64,000 nt of DNA from Hofstenia miamia (Eukaryota; Xenacoelomorpha; Acoela; Hofsteniidae). Positions 21,973 through 34,077 of the stretch are shown here, piece after piece. The position numbers and the translations under genes are program-made. Each line of letters begins with the position of its first letter. The stretch's first letter is position 1. The stretch spans positions 630,676 through 694,675 of the forward strand of contig CABFPE010000136.1 of the NCBI GenBank assembly GCA_900660155.1, given 5' to 3'. Under the pieces are notes generated by a model. The model ran no database searches. It was not told the origin of the DNA and saw nothing but the letters and a program-made list of their open reading frames with translations.

Positions 21973-24837
21973 GTATGCCCATTGTAGATACAATATTAGC
22001 CTAAGCTATTATATCATAGTTTAAATGTCAACCGGAAATACGGAAACTTCTTTGTTCGAGTTTCTAATTTTTTTTTCAATTAAAATATAGATTATAAAAG
22101 AGCTCGTTAAACAATATATCTATATGCTTATTAATTTGAAGTATGCTTTATGTTGTAACACTTTCTCATCCATAAATTTTACAAAGACTCACAAAGCTTT
22201 TATATTTAAAGCATAAGGCTAAAAAATTATATTGAAGACAATTAACACAAACAGAAACACATGAAAAGAATATTATCTTTTGCTTAAATATAAAACGAAC
22301 TCTTTATCAAGCTTTGAGTTAAATATAAGAAAATGAGAATATTGCTAGTGAAGGCATATTCTTATTTACAAAAGATTATTTGAATTTCTTCAGAAGTTAA
22401 AAAATACTACGTAATTTGTAATTGTTCATATATTAAACCAAAATGAAATCTTATGGGGAAAACAATAATGGGAATTTTGTTAGCTCAGTCAATGCAGAAA
22501 ATTCCGAACAGCATGAATATGCAAGAGCAAAACTATATAATTCATAAATAAATTATTTTCTAGGAATTCCGTGCTTACAGATCAAATTTATATTTAGTAA
22601 AAATTACAAAAAACATTAAAGCCATTCCATTGAATATTGCTTATTTGTTAATTATCATATCGTACGTAAAGAAATTACCAGCATTAACGTAAATGGATTA
22701 TTTGCAGTAAATATTTGAAGCATGTAGTGAAGAACCTTAAGTGCAAATGGTTTCAAAATGACAAATCGTCCTTCTTATGCTTACCCTTGTTAATGTAGTG
22801 TTCGGTTATCCGATCCTTCACAAAACTTTAATCAAAAGAAGTTTCATTTAATTTGTATTGCAATTTTGGAAATTTTATAAATCGTAAATCATATATTCTT
22901 AGTGAACTTGAATATTTGATGGAAAATATATTTAACACAAAACTAGACTAAAAATGTTTCAGTGTATATATTCTTCGGAAGCCTTACAAAGACAAATATC
23001 ATAAACAACTCATTACACTGTTATGATGAAATTTACAAAGCATTTAATAAACAATTTTTCTTAAAAATAGCTTTAAAATCCGCCTTTGGATTAACATAAA
23101 AAGAGGTTATTCATTACTTCATTATTTATTAAACGTCATTTACAAACAGTTAGAATTTGTAATCAAATAACAATAGCGTAATTGGACATTTAAGGCTTAA
23201 AATCTTGTTCAATTGGCAACCCTGCCAATCACTTCAAAAGAAAAATATTTTTTTTATTTTATTTTTTATTTTTTATTTTATGAAAACTGGATTATGGTCA
23301 TTATACTCTCCAATTCCAATTTTAATTTTTTCCTTTTCATCCATAAAAATCAACCAATTTTAATGTTCTTCAGATGATTACATATTGCTTCTGGATTGTC
23401 GATCATTCTTGAATTCTTTTTCCTGTTGCTCCTCTATTTCCATTGATTTCCCATTTGACAAGATTGCAGATGACAACCATTTTAATATTTCTTCACTTGC
23501 TTTAAGCAAGTTCTTCAGATTTACTTAATTTCCTGGTAATTCTAAGGTGCCTGGTCAGTATTTTCAAAGATCAAGTCATAGGCTAGAAATTAAAGCAAGT
23601 TTAATTAATAAAAGTGGAACCACAATGTATTTTACGAACGTGTTGAAGTCAGATTGAGAATGTACGGATTTTTAATTTAAATTAAAATAAATATTTAATA
23701 ATAAATGTCTCTTCCTATTTGGTTTCATGGTAAACAAAATAGAACTGCGTTTGAGAAATATAACCAGTTATTTTATTAATTTTGAAACTGTTGAATGTTA
23801 TCCAAATTTATGTAAAACAACAGTATCACAGAGCCTTGGCCAATAAATTGAATCAGGGAAATTTAATTTTTACCTCATTATACAAAACGTAACTAGTTCT
23901 ACTTAGTGTTCCATTTTTAATGTTATTAATTCTAGCTTGTTCATGGTGTATTGTTTTTTAATGTCAAACAGTTCAATTTTTTTGCTAAATCCTGTTATTT
24001 TTCTAAACATAAATTACAAGTTTTAGAATTCTTGTCTGCAGAGTTTAAAGCCCGTGAGTATATGTTAATTTTCCAATGCATGGGCTCTAATTATAAAACC
24101 CATTTCGAAAAATTTGACAACACTGTGTTTTAATTTAAATTTTATGCAGAACCATTCTTTGAACTTTCCTAAATGTGAAAGTTAAGGTAAACAGTAACAC
24201 ATAAATGCTATGGGAAATTCGGTAGCAAATGAATTTGATGGATTTTATATTTTTATTGCCCTATTAACGACTATACATATTGTTTTCCACGATAAATATT
24301 TTATGTGAAACATTTTGTTAGTTATCAATGAAATCTCTAAAAGTCTTTTAACGAAAATGAAAAACATGGCTTTCGTCAAGTTGTTAGCAACAGCGTCAGC
24401 TGTCATTTCCAGGTGGATTAAATGGGCTTAAATGAAATCAAAGCATTCTTTGTGGCGTTAATTAAGGAAAAATCATGCGTCAAATTGTCCATAAATTGAA
24501 TTACTAATATACTGGGCAAACATTTCAACTAAATAAAGTTTTTGCAATTATTAGCACTGTCATTTTTACAGATTTTAAGCAATGTGACTCAATGTGATTT
24601 GATTGGCTGATAATTGGAACAGAGATTTATTGAACTATTTGCTTAGATAGTGACTTATGCTAATAATTTATATTCTAAACTTATATAATAATTTTTACGT
24701 CATCACTCAGCCTAAGTCAAACTCAGATTTAAAAATAGCTATTAAACACATGAAAGTAATTTAACAATATTCGGAAAAATTTGACTAACGAATTTTATGC
24801 AATCAATTTAAATTTCTACAACTTTAATTAACCATAG
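21973..24837. other. Intergenic, nothing recognised
   Basis: Nearly 2.9 kb of AT-rich sequence, with a T-rich (attttt)n-like stretch near 23250-23282. No supported gene. Confidence 0.5.
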
Positions 24838-24849
24838 TGGAAGATCAAA

Positions 24850-25809
24850 TTAATGATGCTTTCATGTCAGATGCTCTCTCAACAAAGATAAGAAATGAAC
24901 TATTTAGTGGAATAAAAAGTGAAAACGATTCTGATGTCTTTCTATCGAATAAATGCAAACGCCCCTACATGCGATGTTCCAAAAATTAGACAAAGATTTA
25001 GCAGCAGAGGCACTTCTATTACTATATAAAAAGGCTATCAACGAAGTGTCAAAAAATGTGAATAATCAGGATCTAAACTCAACCTTGCAAACAACTGAAT
25101 CTAACGGGATTCTCAGCATCACCTACAGCAACTAAAAGAAAAATAGAAATCATGCTAAAAATAAATCTCGTCCTTCTTCATTTAAAAGAAGTATTGCAAA
25201 GGAGATTCCTGCAAATATCACAATGATTACAATTGGAAATTCAGTTCTAAAAACGTTCAAAGCAAAAATATCATAAGAAACGAAAAATGTGTTTTCCATT
25301 CTTATGGTGGCAAAAGTACTCAAGATCTAGCAGAAATATGTAAAGAACAGACTATTAAAACAGGTAATTTAAACACGGGCTTAATAGACGTTATAAACAA
25401 TGTTGATGAAAACAACTTTCGAAATGATATCCTTAATCTAATGGACATAGTTAAAATAAAGTTTTCTCCAAAACGAATTATTCTTTTGGAATTAACCCCA
25501 ATATTAGTTGAAGGAAAACTTCATCTTAACCAAAAGTTAAAAAGATTTAAAAAAATTATTGAGGAAATTGCAGATTTCAATAGAATTGTTGAATACATAC
25601 CAATATTCAATTACTTTCTTTCTGGCCCAAAGTTAATAAATGGGAAGTTATCAACTGATAACTTGCACCTGTCAAATAAAGGACTATCTAAATTGCTAGT
25701 AAGTTTTAAAGTTTTCTTTGGTTATTATGACGATCTAAGCTCAAAGAAGCTTGTCTCCAATTTCAAAGACAAACACTACCAAAATGATTATTACTATGAA
25801 AGACATTAA
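24850..25809 (+). pseudogene. LINE A ORF1 with SGNH-esterase-like end, broken
   Basis: The early part reads MSDALSTKIRNELFSGIK and then, in another frame, TPLHAMFQKLDKDLAAEALL. Both align with LINE C (VSPALAEAIHSSLFGGV and TPLHQMLALLNQENAAKTLF). The last open segment, 25441-25809 (122 codons), reads IILLELTPILVEGK, then YIPIFNYFLSGP and TDNLHLSNKGLSKLL. The D-x-x-H of SGNH hydrolases (block V) is kept at about 25657-25668. CR1-type ORF1 proteins are known to carry such an esterase domain. The upstream nucleophile block is not clear, and stops separate the segments. Confidence 0.7.
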
Positions 25810-25989
25810 ATACCCGAAGATGGCAAAAAATATTTGCAAAAACGCACATACAGTGATGTAATTCAATCACCAAAATTTAACCCCATGGAAATTTAGCGGG
25901 TTATTGCAAAAACTAATTTCCTTTTATAAAAATGCTTAACAAACGCTCAAGGACTATAACTAAAACAAAAATGATATTCTCAAGAATAA

Positions 25990-26228
25990 AACAAAATAAA
26001 AAAAATGAGATATCAAAATGAGTAAGAATTTTTTACTAGTATTTAATGCATATTATCACTAAATTGTATCGCAGGAAATCCTTTTTCAATATAGAAAATG
26101 TTTTCTTGTTGCGTGTGCTACCACTTTTGTAAATATGTATATATGTATATTGTATATATTGTAAATTTTTTGCAGATTTGTTGGTGTATGCAGCATGGGA
26201 ATGTGTAATTGATAAATAAAGTCATTGA
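25990..26228 (+). mobile_element. Possible LINE 3' tail lodged between LINE A ORF1 and ORF2
   Basis: A non-coding stretch ends gataaataaagtcattgaaa, which resembles the LINE A 3' end (caataaagctattgaagag at 29199-29217). ORF2 coding begins within about 15 bp. It may be a nested, heavily 5'-truncated related LINE, or just the intergenic spacer of LINE A. Confidence 0.35.
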
Positions 26229-26236
26229 AATATAAT

Positions 26237-28985
26237 CCAATCAGGAGTTATCTATTTAAATCCAGGCCCTAAGGTTTTTGATAGTAGTCAAATGAAATCA
26301 GTAGTAAGAAATTTTTCAAACAATTTTAAAATAGTATATTTAAGCACAAGAAGCTTAGCTGTACACTGACATGAAACTATGGGTGAAAACACTATCTACT
26401 CCTATACTGAGACATGGGTTGATAACAACTCTAAAAAATGAATAATTTTAACAAAAGTAAATACACTATTTTTTAATACAAATAGAGGATGACGAGGAGG
26501 TGGAGTCATGCTTTTAGTACCAAAATTTATGAACCCTATCAGTAAGGAAAAACATTGAAAGTCTCTGGGTAGAGCTAAAAGGTATAAAGCAAAATAAAAT
26601 ATCTTCCTTAGTAAATTTAAGCTATTGTCCAAAGAAATTATACTCCAGGGAATTTAATGAGCAGAAAATTTTTGAGGTACAAAATGCGATGCAATTAAGA
26701 AAAGACATTATCTTCTTAAGTGATTATAATATTAATTATTCTTTGAAAAATGAAGCAAAACTGATTGATCAATTCAGAAATGAGCTGAACTTAAAATTAA
26801 TAAATAGTTTTAAGCCCACACGTGTAGGCTCCTTAATAGATTATCTATTAACAGATTCAGAACTAATAAATTTTTCAACATATATATTTAACTCATTTAG
26901 TGATCATAATCTTTGCATGTATGTAACTAATGAAATACATACTATAAAAAATACTCGCAAGAAAATTTACTCTCGTAGTTATGCTAATTTTAACAAGCAA
27001 CAGTTCATTGATTATTTGCAAAATGTTACATGGGATTACATCTATACACAATGATTCCGATGCTATGTTCACTTTCATAATCAAGGAAATAAGGAAATGT
27101 CTAAATAGATGTGCCCCATATAAAGTCAAATATATTAAGACTGGGAAAAGAACTTTTAAAAGTAACGAATATATTGACAAATTAACAAAAGATAAGAAAA
27201 AGGCTTGGTTAGTATTATCTGAAGATAATTGACAAATCAATTTAGAAAGTTAAGATTAATCAAAGAAAAACACAGGAGAAGTATTTTTATGATAACCTAA
27301 CACAATCAAAAAATAAATGGCGCTTCATAAATAAATTCTTAAATAAGGAAAAAGATCTAACAAGTTCAATACAGGAAATCATAGTTGACAATGTAAAGTT
27401 CACAAGTCATAAAGAGATTGCCAATCACATGAATAGAACATTTAAGTATCTAGGTACCTTTAAGCGTCCCAATTTAAACTATATAAATAGAATTGATCAA
27501 CTAAAATCAACATTCACTTTTAATTATATTAATGAATATGAACTAATTAAAGTTGTAGCTAGTATTGATAGAAATGCATGTACAAATAGCAGTGGTATTC
27601 CAGTATTTATAAGCAAAGAATATATTAAATATATTTCCTCAAATATTAAAAAAATCTGATATAACGCCAGTACTAAAGAAAGGAGATCCTACAAATTGTA
27701 TAAATTACAGACCAATAGCTATCACAAATCCTATATCCAAGATCTTTGAAAAACTCTTATGCAAACAAATAAATAACTATCTAAACGAATTAAAGATAAT
27801 CTCAAATAAACAATTTGGCTTTAGAGAAACATTCGGCACCACAGATGCTATACACTCTCTTACGGAAACTACATAAATAAAGACATAAGGAGTGCTATTG
27901 CCTTACTAGATATGAGTAAGGCTTTGAAGCCTTGATTTCAGGATTTGAATTTCAAAATTACACAATATGGACTTTCTAGTGATTCTTGTAAGCTCATGGA
28001 TAGCTTCTTAAATTGAAGACAACAACGTGTTCGCATCCAAACCACATTTTCCGATTATGTAGCAACTCATAAAGGTGTCCCACAAGGTACGGTCTTGGGA
28101 CCAATGTTATTAAATATATACATAAATGATATAAACAAATTTATAGAAAATTGCGAAATATTTCAATATGCAGATGATATGTGTATAGTAAATCGAAATG
28201 TCAGGCTAATTAAACTTTGCAGGTTAGCATTGAGAATATAAAAAATTATCTTAACCAAAACAAATTAACAATAAATATTAAAAAAACGCAATTCACGATA
28301 TTCTCTTCAAATAAATATAAAAATATTTCCGCTGATATCAAATTAGACATTAATGAGAAGATACCATCAATTAAACAATCTAAAAGCATTAAGTGCTTAG
28401 GAGTAGAAATTGATAACAACTTAAACTACACAAATTTTATAAAAAGTAAAATAATGAAAATGGCAACTGGAGTACATTATTTAAGAGAAATCCGAAATAT
28501 AGCTCAAACGAAGGCAGCAATATTTGCTTTTGTAATTAGCCATTTTACATATGCTTGTACACTACTAAATGCGATGCCCATTGCTGAAAGTGAGTGCATA
28601 AACAGTGTTTTTAATTGGTCAATTAGAAGTATGTATAACATCAATAAATACTTAACTAGTAAAAAATTACAAGATTTACAAATTCTAACAACAATTTACT
28701 ATATCAAATACATTAGCTTCGTAAACATTTATAAGCACATTAACTATCATACAGAATCGACAGACTTTCTCACTAGATACATTACATGTAATGAACGGGC
28801 TAAGCGATGCATGAATCAAGTACTTGCCAAACCTCAGAATTAGAGGAAGAGCTATGCATCTATTACTGTAAACATGTGCAACAACTTAAATATTGAAATA
28901 CGCAGTGAAGCAAATATAAAAGTATTCAAAAAACTATTGAAACAAAAAATATTGGCAGCACAATATAGCTTAGGTTACTCTAAAA
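26237..28985 (+). pseudogene. LINE A ORF2: AP endonuclease and reverse transcriptase, broken
   Basis: The endonuclease starts QSGVIYLNPGPKVFD and then shows IVYLSTRSLAVH, RGGGVMLLVPKF, a SDYN block where GDFN is usual, PTRVGSLIDYLL and FSDHNLC (to about 26930). The reverse transcriptase has SDITPVLKKGDP, NYRPIAITNP, ALLDMSKA (motif A, near 27910), KGVPQGTVLGP (motif B, near 28085) and FQYADDMC (motif C, near 28170). The thumb and C-terminal part run through 28217-28843 (FNWSIRSMYNINK) and continue past that ORF's stop in another frame. Several stops and frameshifts mean no full product. The SDYN change also alters the endonuclease signature. Confidence 0.85.
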
Positions 28986-29215
28986 AATTGAATGCCTGAC
29001 GAAACGTTTGAACCTATTCATTTATTAAATATACAATTTATAAATTATTTTTGTTTCTAATATTTTAGTTCATTTGTAAAAATTTAGCTTGTTTGTAAAA
29101 CTTTGTACATTAATATGTTGTAACCTGTATGTTAATATTTACAAAATGAAGTTTGTAATTAATATATTGCAAATTGTAAATTAATGTAAAATTACAAACA
29201 ATAAAGCTATTGAAG

Positions 29216-29741
29216 AGTTTATAATTGCAATGAATAGGATATGTGTCTGAATTTCACTTTGATATCCTCATATTTTGCACATTGAGATGATTTATAGATA
29301 ATGGAATGGAAAGAAATAATTAAGGCATCAAACGCTAAATTTCAATAATTTAGAGCCAATTGTAAAATACCATTTTTCAAATGCACAGACATAAACTAAA
29401 ATTCACTTACAAAAGATAATCGTCTAATTCTAAGAAATATGATTCATCATTCTAAGTTTACATTTACAGTTATTTTGAAAAAACTTGAATATAATGTGGT
29501 TTATTCCTGATTTCCTGTGTAAACATTCATTTTGCCAAAATGTCTCGAATTCTTATGAAAATATCAAACGAAAAGAGAAAAATCTTAACTTCAATTTTTA
29601 AGAATAATTAAAACCAGAACTCTTGCATTAATATCTATTCACGCAGTATGGCAAGCCTACAGATATAATATCAATTTGTCATACAGCCAAAATGAAAGGG
29701 CTTAGCTATTTTAACAATACAAAATCTGCCAGATATGTCAA
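29216..29741. other. Intergenic, nothing recognised
   Basis: AT-rich sequence between LINE A and the duplicated block. Confidence 0.5.
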
Positions 29742-31059
29742 TTTCTGTAGGTTGTGCCTGCAGCTTGATATTCGTGATCTGCTCGATATTCAAATACAAG
29801 CAAAATTGGAAAAACATAACATTTGGCATAATCGTAAATTATTTTTGCTTCTCAGGTAATTACCGTATTCATGTTTAATTAATAAATTTTTAAAATCCAA
29901 TTTTTATTTTTGAGATGGGAAGAGGAAATAGATGAAAGAATGTGCTTATCTTCTGAATTGTTCATAAACTCAACATGAAGTGCAATTTTTTTTTAATTCG
30001 CAAAAAACATTCCAGATTTGTTACTGCTGTGCCCAACGCTTTGTTTATCATATAAGTTCAATTGAAATTATTATTGCAAAATGGGAATTGAGTAACCCAA
30101 CCTTAAAACTCACGATTTTAAGTGATCTATTGAATTCTTAAGCGCAAGCAGTAAGTTTAGAAATATGCATCCTCATCAAAAACTTAAATATTTTGTTTGT
30201 TCCAATTCCAACAATACTACATGGAATTGTCAAATACAAAATTCAATGCTTCTATCCATAATAGAAGCTAATTATGGTCACATTAAAATTCTACGCACAA
30301 GGGTTATATATGTACATGAAATGAGTACTATTATGATACTTCTTTATATATAAATGCATAACTAAGAAAACAAAACTGCAACCATTCTATTCTTTCAATT
30401 TCACTTGAATGTTTGTAAGCGTTTTCTAATGTTTATTTGGTTCTCAAATGATCAGTCCCTATATTCGGTTATGGAAAAAAACTAATAGGTGCTATTTGTT
30501 TCTTTTAACAAAAGTATAGAATCACATATAAGTACATATTTAGATATCTGAAATTGTAAGCATCGTTATTTGATATTTTGTGGTTTAACAAGTTTGAGTG
30601 ACACGGATTGCTCTACATAATCTGTAGTAATTTTCTAAATGCCTATAGGAAGCAAATTTTCCTCCAGGTATGACAGTAATTTCAATTTATCGCTGCCTCA
30701 AATTGTTTTAAATGCTGTACGTACATCCTTTTAAAAATTATATTTGGTTTCTTATAAATTATATTGATTTGATATACACATGGCAGTGCATTAATTGTTC
30801 GATCATAATTTGTTGAGGTAAGTGAACTGGGGTTCTGCGGGACCGTCTAGTCACATGGGATTGGGACCAAAAATGAATGATCTGGGACCGCAGTTTTCAG
30901 AATACTTTGGTCAAACTAGAAGTTATTTCGTGAAACCTATGGGACTATGAGACCAGAAAGTTTCTTTGGATGGGGCTGTGACTGAATACAATTAAAACAA
31001 ATGGGACTGGACCATGAAAATCCTGTCCCCGCAGAACCCCAATCCTGAAATTGTGCCTG
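29742..31059 (+). repeat. Direct duplication 1, copy 1 (1318 bp)
   Basis: Matches 31061-32330 at an offset of 1319 with no difference seen by eye, except that 30816-30863 (48 bp) is missing from copy 2. The copies are separated only by one N at 31060. This is best explained as two overlapping contig ends, probably two haplotypes, placed end to end. Small ORFs inside (30165-30353 and its twin 31484-31672) are not genes. Confidence 0.95.
30828..31041. mobile_element. MITE with TGGGGTTCTGCGGG terminal inverted repeats
   Basis: A 214-bp element. The left end is tggggttctgcgggac and the right end gtccccgcagaacccca, nearly perfect inverted repeats. The interior is non-coding and rich in gggac words. 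No clear target duplication. The superfamily is uncertain, perhaps hAT-like. Confidence 0.7.
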
Positions 31060-31060
31060 N
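31060..31060. other. Single-N contig join
   Basis: One ambiguous base exactly between two long matching copies, as a gap placeholder would be. Confidence 0.9.
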
Positions 31061-32330
31061 TTTCTGTAGGTTGTGCCTGCAGCTTGATATTCGTGATCTG
31101 CTCGATATTCAAATACAAGCAAAATTGGAAAAACATAACATTTGGCATAATCGTAAATTATTTTTGCTTCTCAGGTAATTACCGTATTCATGTTTAATTA
31201 ATAAATTTTTAAAATCCAATTTTTATTTTTGAGATGGGAAGAGGAAATAGATGAAAGAATGTGCTTATCTTCTGAATTGTTCATAAACTCAACATGAAGT
31301 GCAATTTTTTTTTAATTCGCAAAAAACATTCCAGATTTGTTACTGCTGTGCCCAACGCTTTGTTTATCATATAAGTTCAATTGAAATTATTATTGCAAAA
31401 TGGGAATTGAGTAACCCAACCTTAAAACTCACGATTTTAAGTGATCTATTGAATTCTTAAGCGCAAGCAGTAAGTTTAGAAATATGCATCCTCATCAAAA
31501 ACTTAAATATTTTGTTTGTTCCAATTCCAACAATACTACATGGAATTGTCAAATACAAAATTCAATGCTTCTATCCATAATAGAAGCTAATTATGGTCAC
31601 ATTAAAATTCTACGCACAAGGGTTATATATGTACATGAAATGAGTACTATTATGATACTTCTTTATATATAAATGCATAACTAAGAAAACAAAACTGCAA
31701 CCATTCTATTCTTTCAATTTCACTTGAATGTTTGTAAGCGTTTTCTAATGTTTATTTGGTTCTCAAATGATCAGTCCCTATATTCGGTTATGGAAAAAAA
31801 CTAATAGGTGCTATTTGTTTCTTTTAACAAAAGTATAGAATCACATATAAGTACATATTTAGATATCTGAAATTGTAAGCATCGTTATTTGATATTTTGT
31901 GGTTTAACAAGTTTGAGTGACACGGATTGCTCTACATAATCTGTAGTAATTTTCTAAATGCCTATAGGAAGCAAATTTTCCTCCAGGTATGACAGTAATT
32001 TCAATTTATCGCTGCCTCAAATTGTTTTAAATGCTGTACGTACATCCTTTTAAAAATTATATTTGGTTTCTTATAAATTATATTGATTTGATATACACAT
32101 GGCAGTGCATTAATTGTTCGATCATAATTTGTTGGGACCAAAAATGAATGATCTGGGACCGCAGTTTTCAGAATACTTTGGTCAAACTAGAAGTTATTTC
32201 GTGAAACCTATGGGACTATGAGACCAGAAAGTTTCTTTGGATGGGGCTGTGACTGAATACAATTAAAACAAATGGGACTGGACCATGAAAATCCTGTCCC
32301 CGCAGAACCCCAATCCTGAAATTGTGCCTG
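31061..32330 (+). repeat. Direct duplication 1, copy 2 (1270 bp)
   Basis: Same sequence as 29742-31059 but lacking 48 bp. The break joins gttg (32131-32134) to ggacca, and the missing segment is bounded by ttg at both ends in copy 1, as in a microhomology deletion. After 32330 the sequence continues uniquely. Confidence 0.95.
32135..32312. mobile_element. MITE copy lacking its left terminal repeat
   Basis: The same MITE as 30828-31041, with the left end removed by the 48-bp deletion. The right end gtccccgcagaacccca is kept. Confidence 0.7.
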
Positions 32331-32729
32331 CAAACAAAATGTATCTGTCATTCTTAAATATTTGAAATTACTTTATTGAATACCGAATTCTCATCCCTTT
32401 TCATAGTTATTAGTGCATAGGCTCAAAAGCGAATTCGTCTATTGATTATCATCTCTTGAATTCATCATATGCTTTAAGTAGGTACTGGAGATATTTTGTT
32501 TTCTTGCCTGATACGATATCAAAACAATATATTTTAAATGATCACAATATCGGTATTCGAATTGAATTTTAGAGGAGACAATTAGTTCATTCATTATTCA
32601 AATTTTGAATACTGCCAAGCAAAGTTTCATCCAGAACCATTAGTAGGGATAATATTGAAAAACTCGGAAATCTCCTCCTAAACATTTTACAATTTGCAAA
32701 AATGATAATTATTTCATTTTTTAAATATA
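32331..32729. other. Intergenic, nothing recognised
   Basis: AT-rich sequence between the duplication and the mariner element. Confidence 0.5.
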
Positions 32730-34016
32730 CAGGTTAAGATTTCAGAATTCAATAATTTTTTCATTTATGCATAGAAGAAAACGAAACTTTACATTGGCAT
32801 ACACATACATCTACATTTAGTTCAAAGCACAAAATCAGTCTGTTACTCATGAACTATTGACTATTTATTGTGAAAAGAGTTAATACATGTAACTCTTTCA
32901 ACATATACTCGGGAACGTTCTGGCAACATGCAGTAATGCACTTCTTGAGGTCTGCTAAACTATCGGATTTAGTTTCATTGACTTTGGACTTCGCGTGGCC
33001 CCAGAGGAAGTCATAATGTGTGATGTCTGAGATCGTGGCGGCCACGTCAAATTTGGTGAACCTCATCCGATCCAACGATCTCCAGATTCAAATTCAACCA
33101 GTCTCTCAAATTTCTGCGGCAGTGGATTAGGAGACCATCTTGCAAGAAAATGATGTTTTCTACTCCTGAATTCATTATAGCATTCCAAAACGAATCCTGA
33201 AGCATTGACAAGTAAAGTAGTTTTCTTTATTGACATTCTCGTTAAAGAAAAAAGGACCGATGACGTTCGTTGAGTACCATATCTGCCAACGCTGATGTTC
33301 GAGGAGAATGCAGTGGCAGCTCACACATCCAGTGGAGATTTGTGTTTGACCAATATCTGAAGTTGTGTCTGTTCAGTGTTCCATCCAACGAATAGTGGGC
33401 TGCATCAGAAAAGACAAGATTATTTAGCCTCTGGAGTGATTGATTTGATGAAGCAATTCATTAACGAATTCTAGGCGGCATTCTTAATCTTCCGGGTAGA
33501 GCTTCTGCACTGTTTGCATCTAGTAGGGATGGCACTTCATTTCTTTCCGCATTTTTCTCGCACTCTCTGGTCTGATTTGCAATACGAGTTGGGCAGTGCG
33601 AAGAGACGAAAGTGAATTTCGATCAAAATATTGGCGCACTTCTTCCTTTATCTGTCGATGGTGGCAGTATGCTAAACATTCCGGTTGCAATCTTGAATAG
33701 ATCCAGTGTTTAGGAAATTGTCGTGCAACTTCTTGATTGATGGTGCTGATGGACAAGTTGTATTTTTGCCAAATTCACCATGATACTGACGTTATGTGAG
33801 CACATAACTGTTATTGTTTCCATTCCAGATGGTGACTTTTACTCTTTGCAGAATGCTGTAAGACACAATTGATCCAATGACTAATATGATATAGACGCAA
33901 TGATATAAATAATGCTAAACAGAATTGAGTTATAATCACACGTTAATAATTACAAATATTGATTGGTACCATCCTAATGCCTAATCAAAATATTACAATT
34001 TGGCTCTGTCACTCTG
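32730..34016 (-). mobile_element. Tc1/mariner-superfamily element, decayed, about 1.29 kb
   Basis: The transposase relic on the minus strand is enclosed by TA-CAG ends: TA at 32728-32729 then CAGGTTAAG, and CTCTG then TA at 34017-34018. TA target duplication, CAG starts and a 1287-bp length all fit mariner elements. The two ends agree at only about half of 21 positions, so the repeats are eroded or the edge call is slightly off. Confidence 0.6.
32855..33800 (-). pseudogene. Mariner-type transposase relic (DDE_3, arthropod-like family)
   Basis: Pieces in order on the minus strand: helix-turn-helix region (SISTINQEVARQFPKHWIYS ... SLSSLRTAQLVLQIRPES ... MKCHPY, ORF 33520-33756), then in other frames VFSDAAHYSLDGTLNRHNFR with YW (about 33385-33425), ELPLHSPRTS, FFFNENVN, and finally THYDFLWGHAKSKVNETKSD and SLADLKKCI (ORF 32854-33075). 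The order matches transposases with SDEAHFxLxGxVNxxNxRxW and CDFFLWGxLKSKVY. The SDEAH block reads SDAAH here. Stops and frame changes split it into at least three segments, so it is inactive. I know this family mainly from arthropod genomes. Confidence 0.8.
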
Positions 34017-34042
34017 TATATTGTCTACAATTAGAAGTTAGG

Positions 34043-34043
<1 letters not shown>

Positions 34044-34075
<32 letters not shown>
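34044..34075. repeat. (TA)n microsatellite
   Basis: A 32-bp TA run within 30 bp of the mariner end. Confidence 0.95.

Positions 34076-34077
<2 letters not shown>

Larger units (their letters stand above)
24838..29215 (+). mobile_element. LINE A, CR1/L2-group LINE, decayed but near full length
   Basis: Carries an ORF1 with an esterase-like end, an ORF2 with apurinic endonuclease and reverse transcriptase, and a 3' tail with an AATAAA signal at 29200-29205. The order and the ORF2 start (QSGVIYLNPGPK) fit the CR1/L2 group. Its ORF1 and C-terminal region align with LINE C (59-63 kb), and the C-terminal region also with LINE B (45-47 kb), so the window holds three members of one lineage. Several stops and frameshifts break both ORFs. 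An extra LINE-like 3' tail lies between the ORFs. End positions are approximate and no target duplication was identified. Confidence 0.85.
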
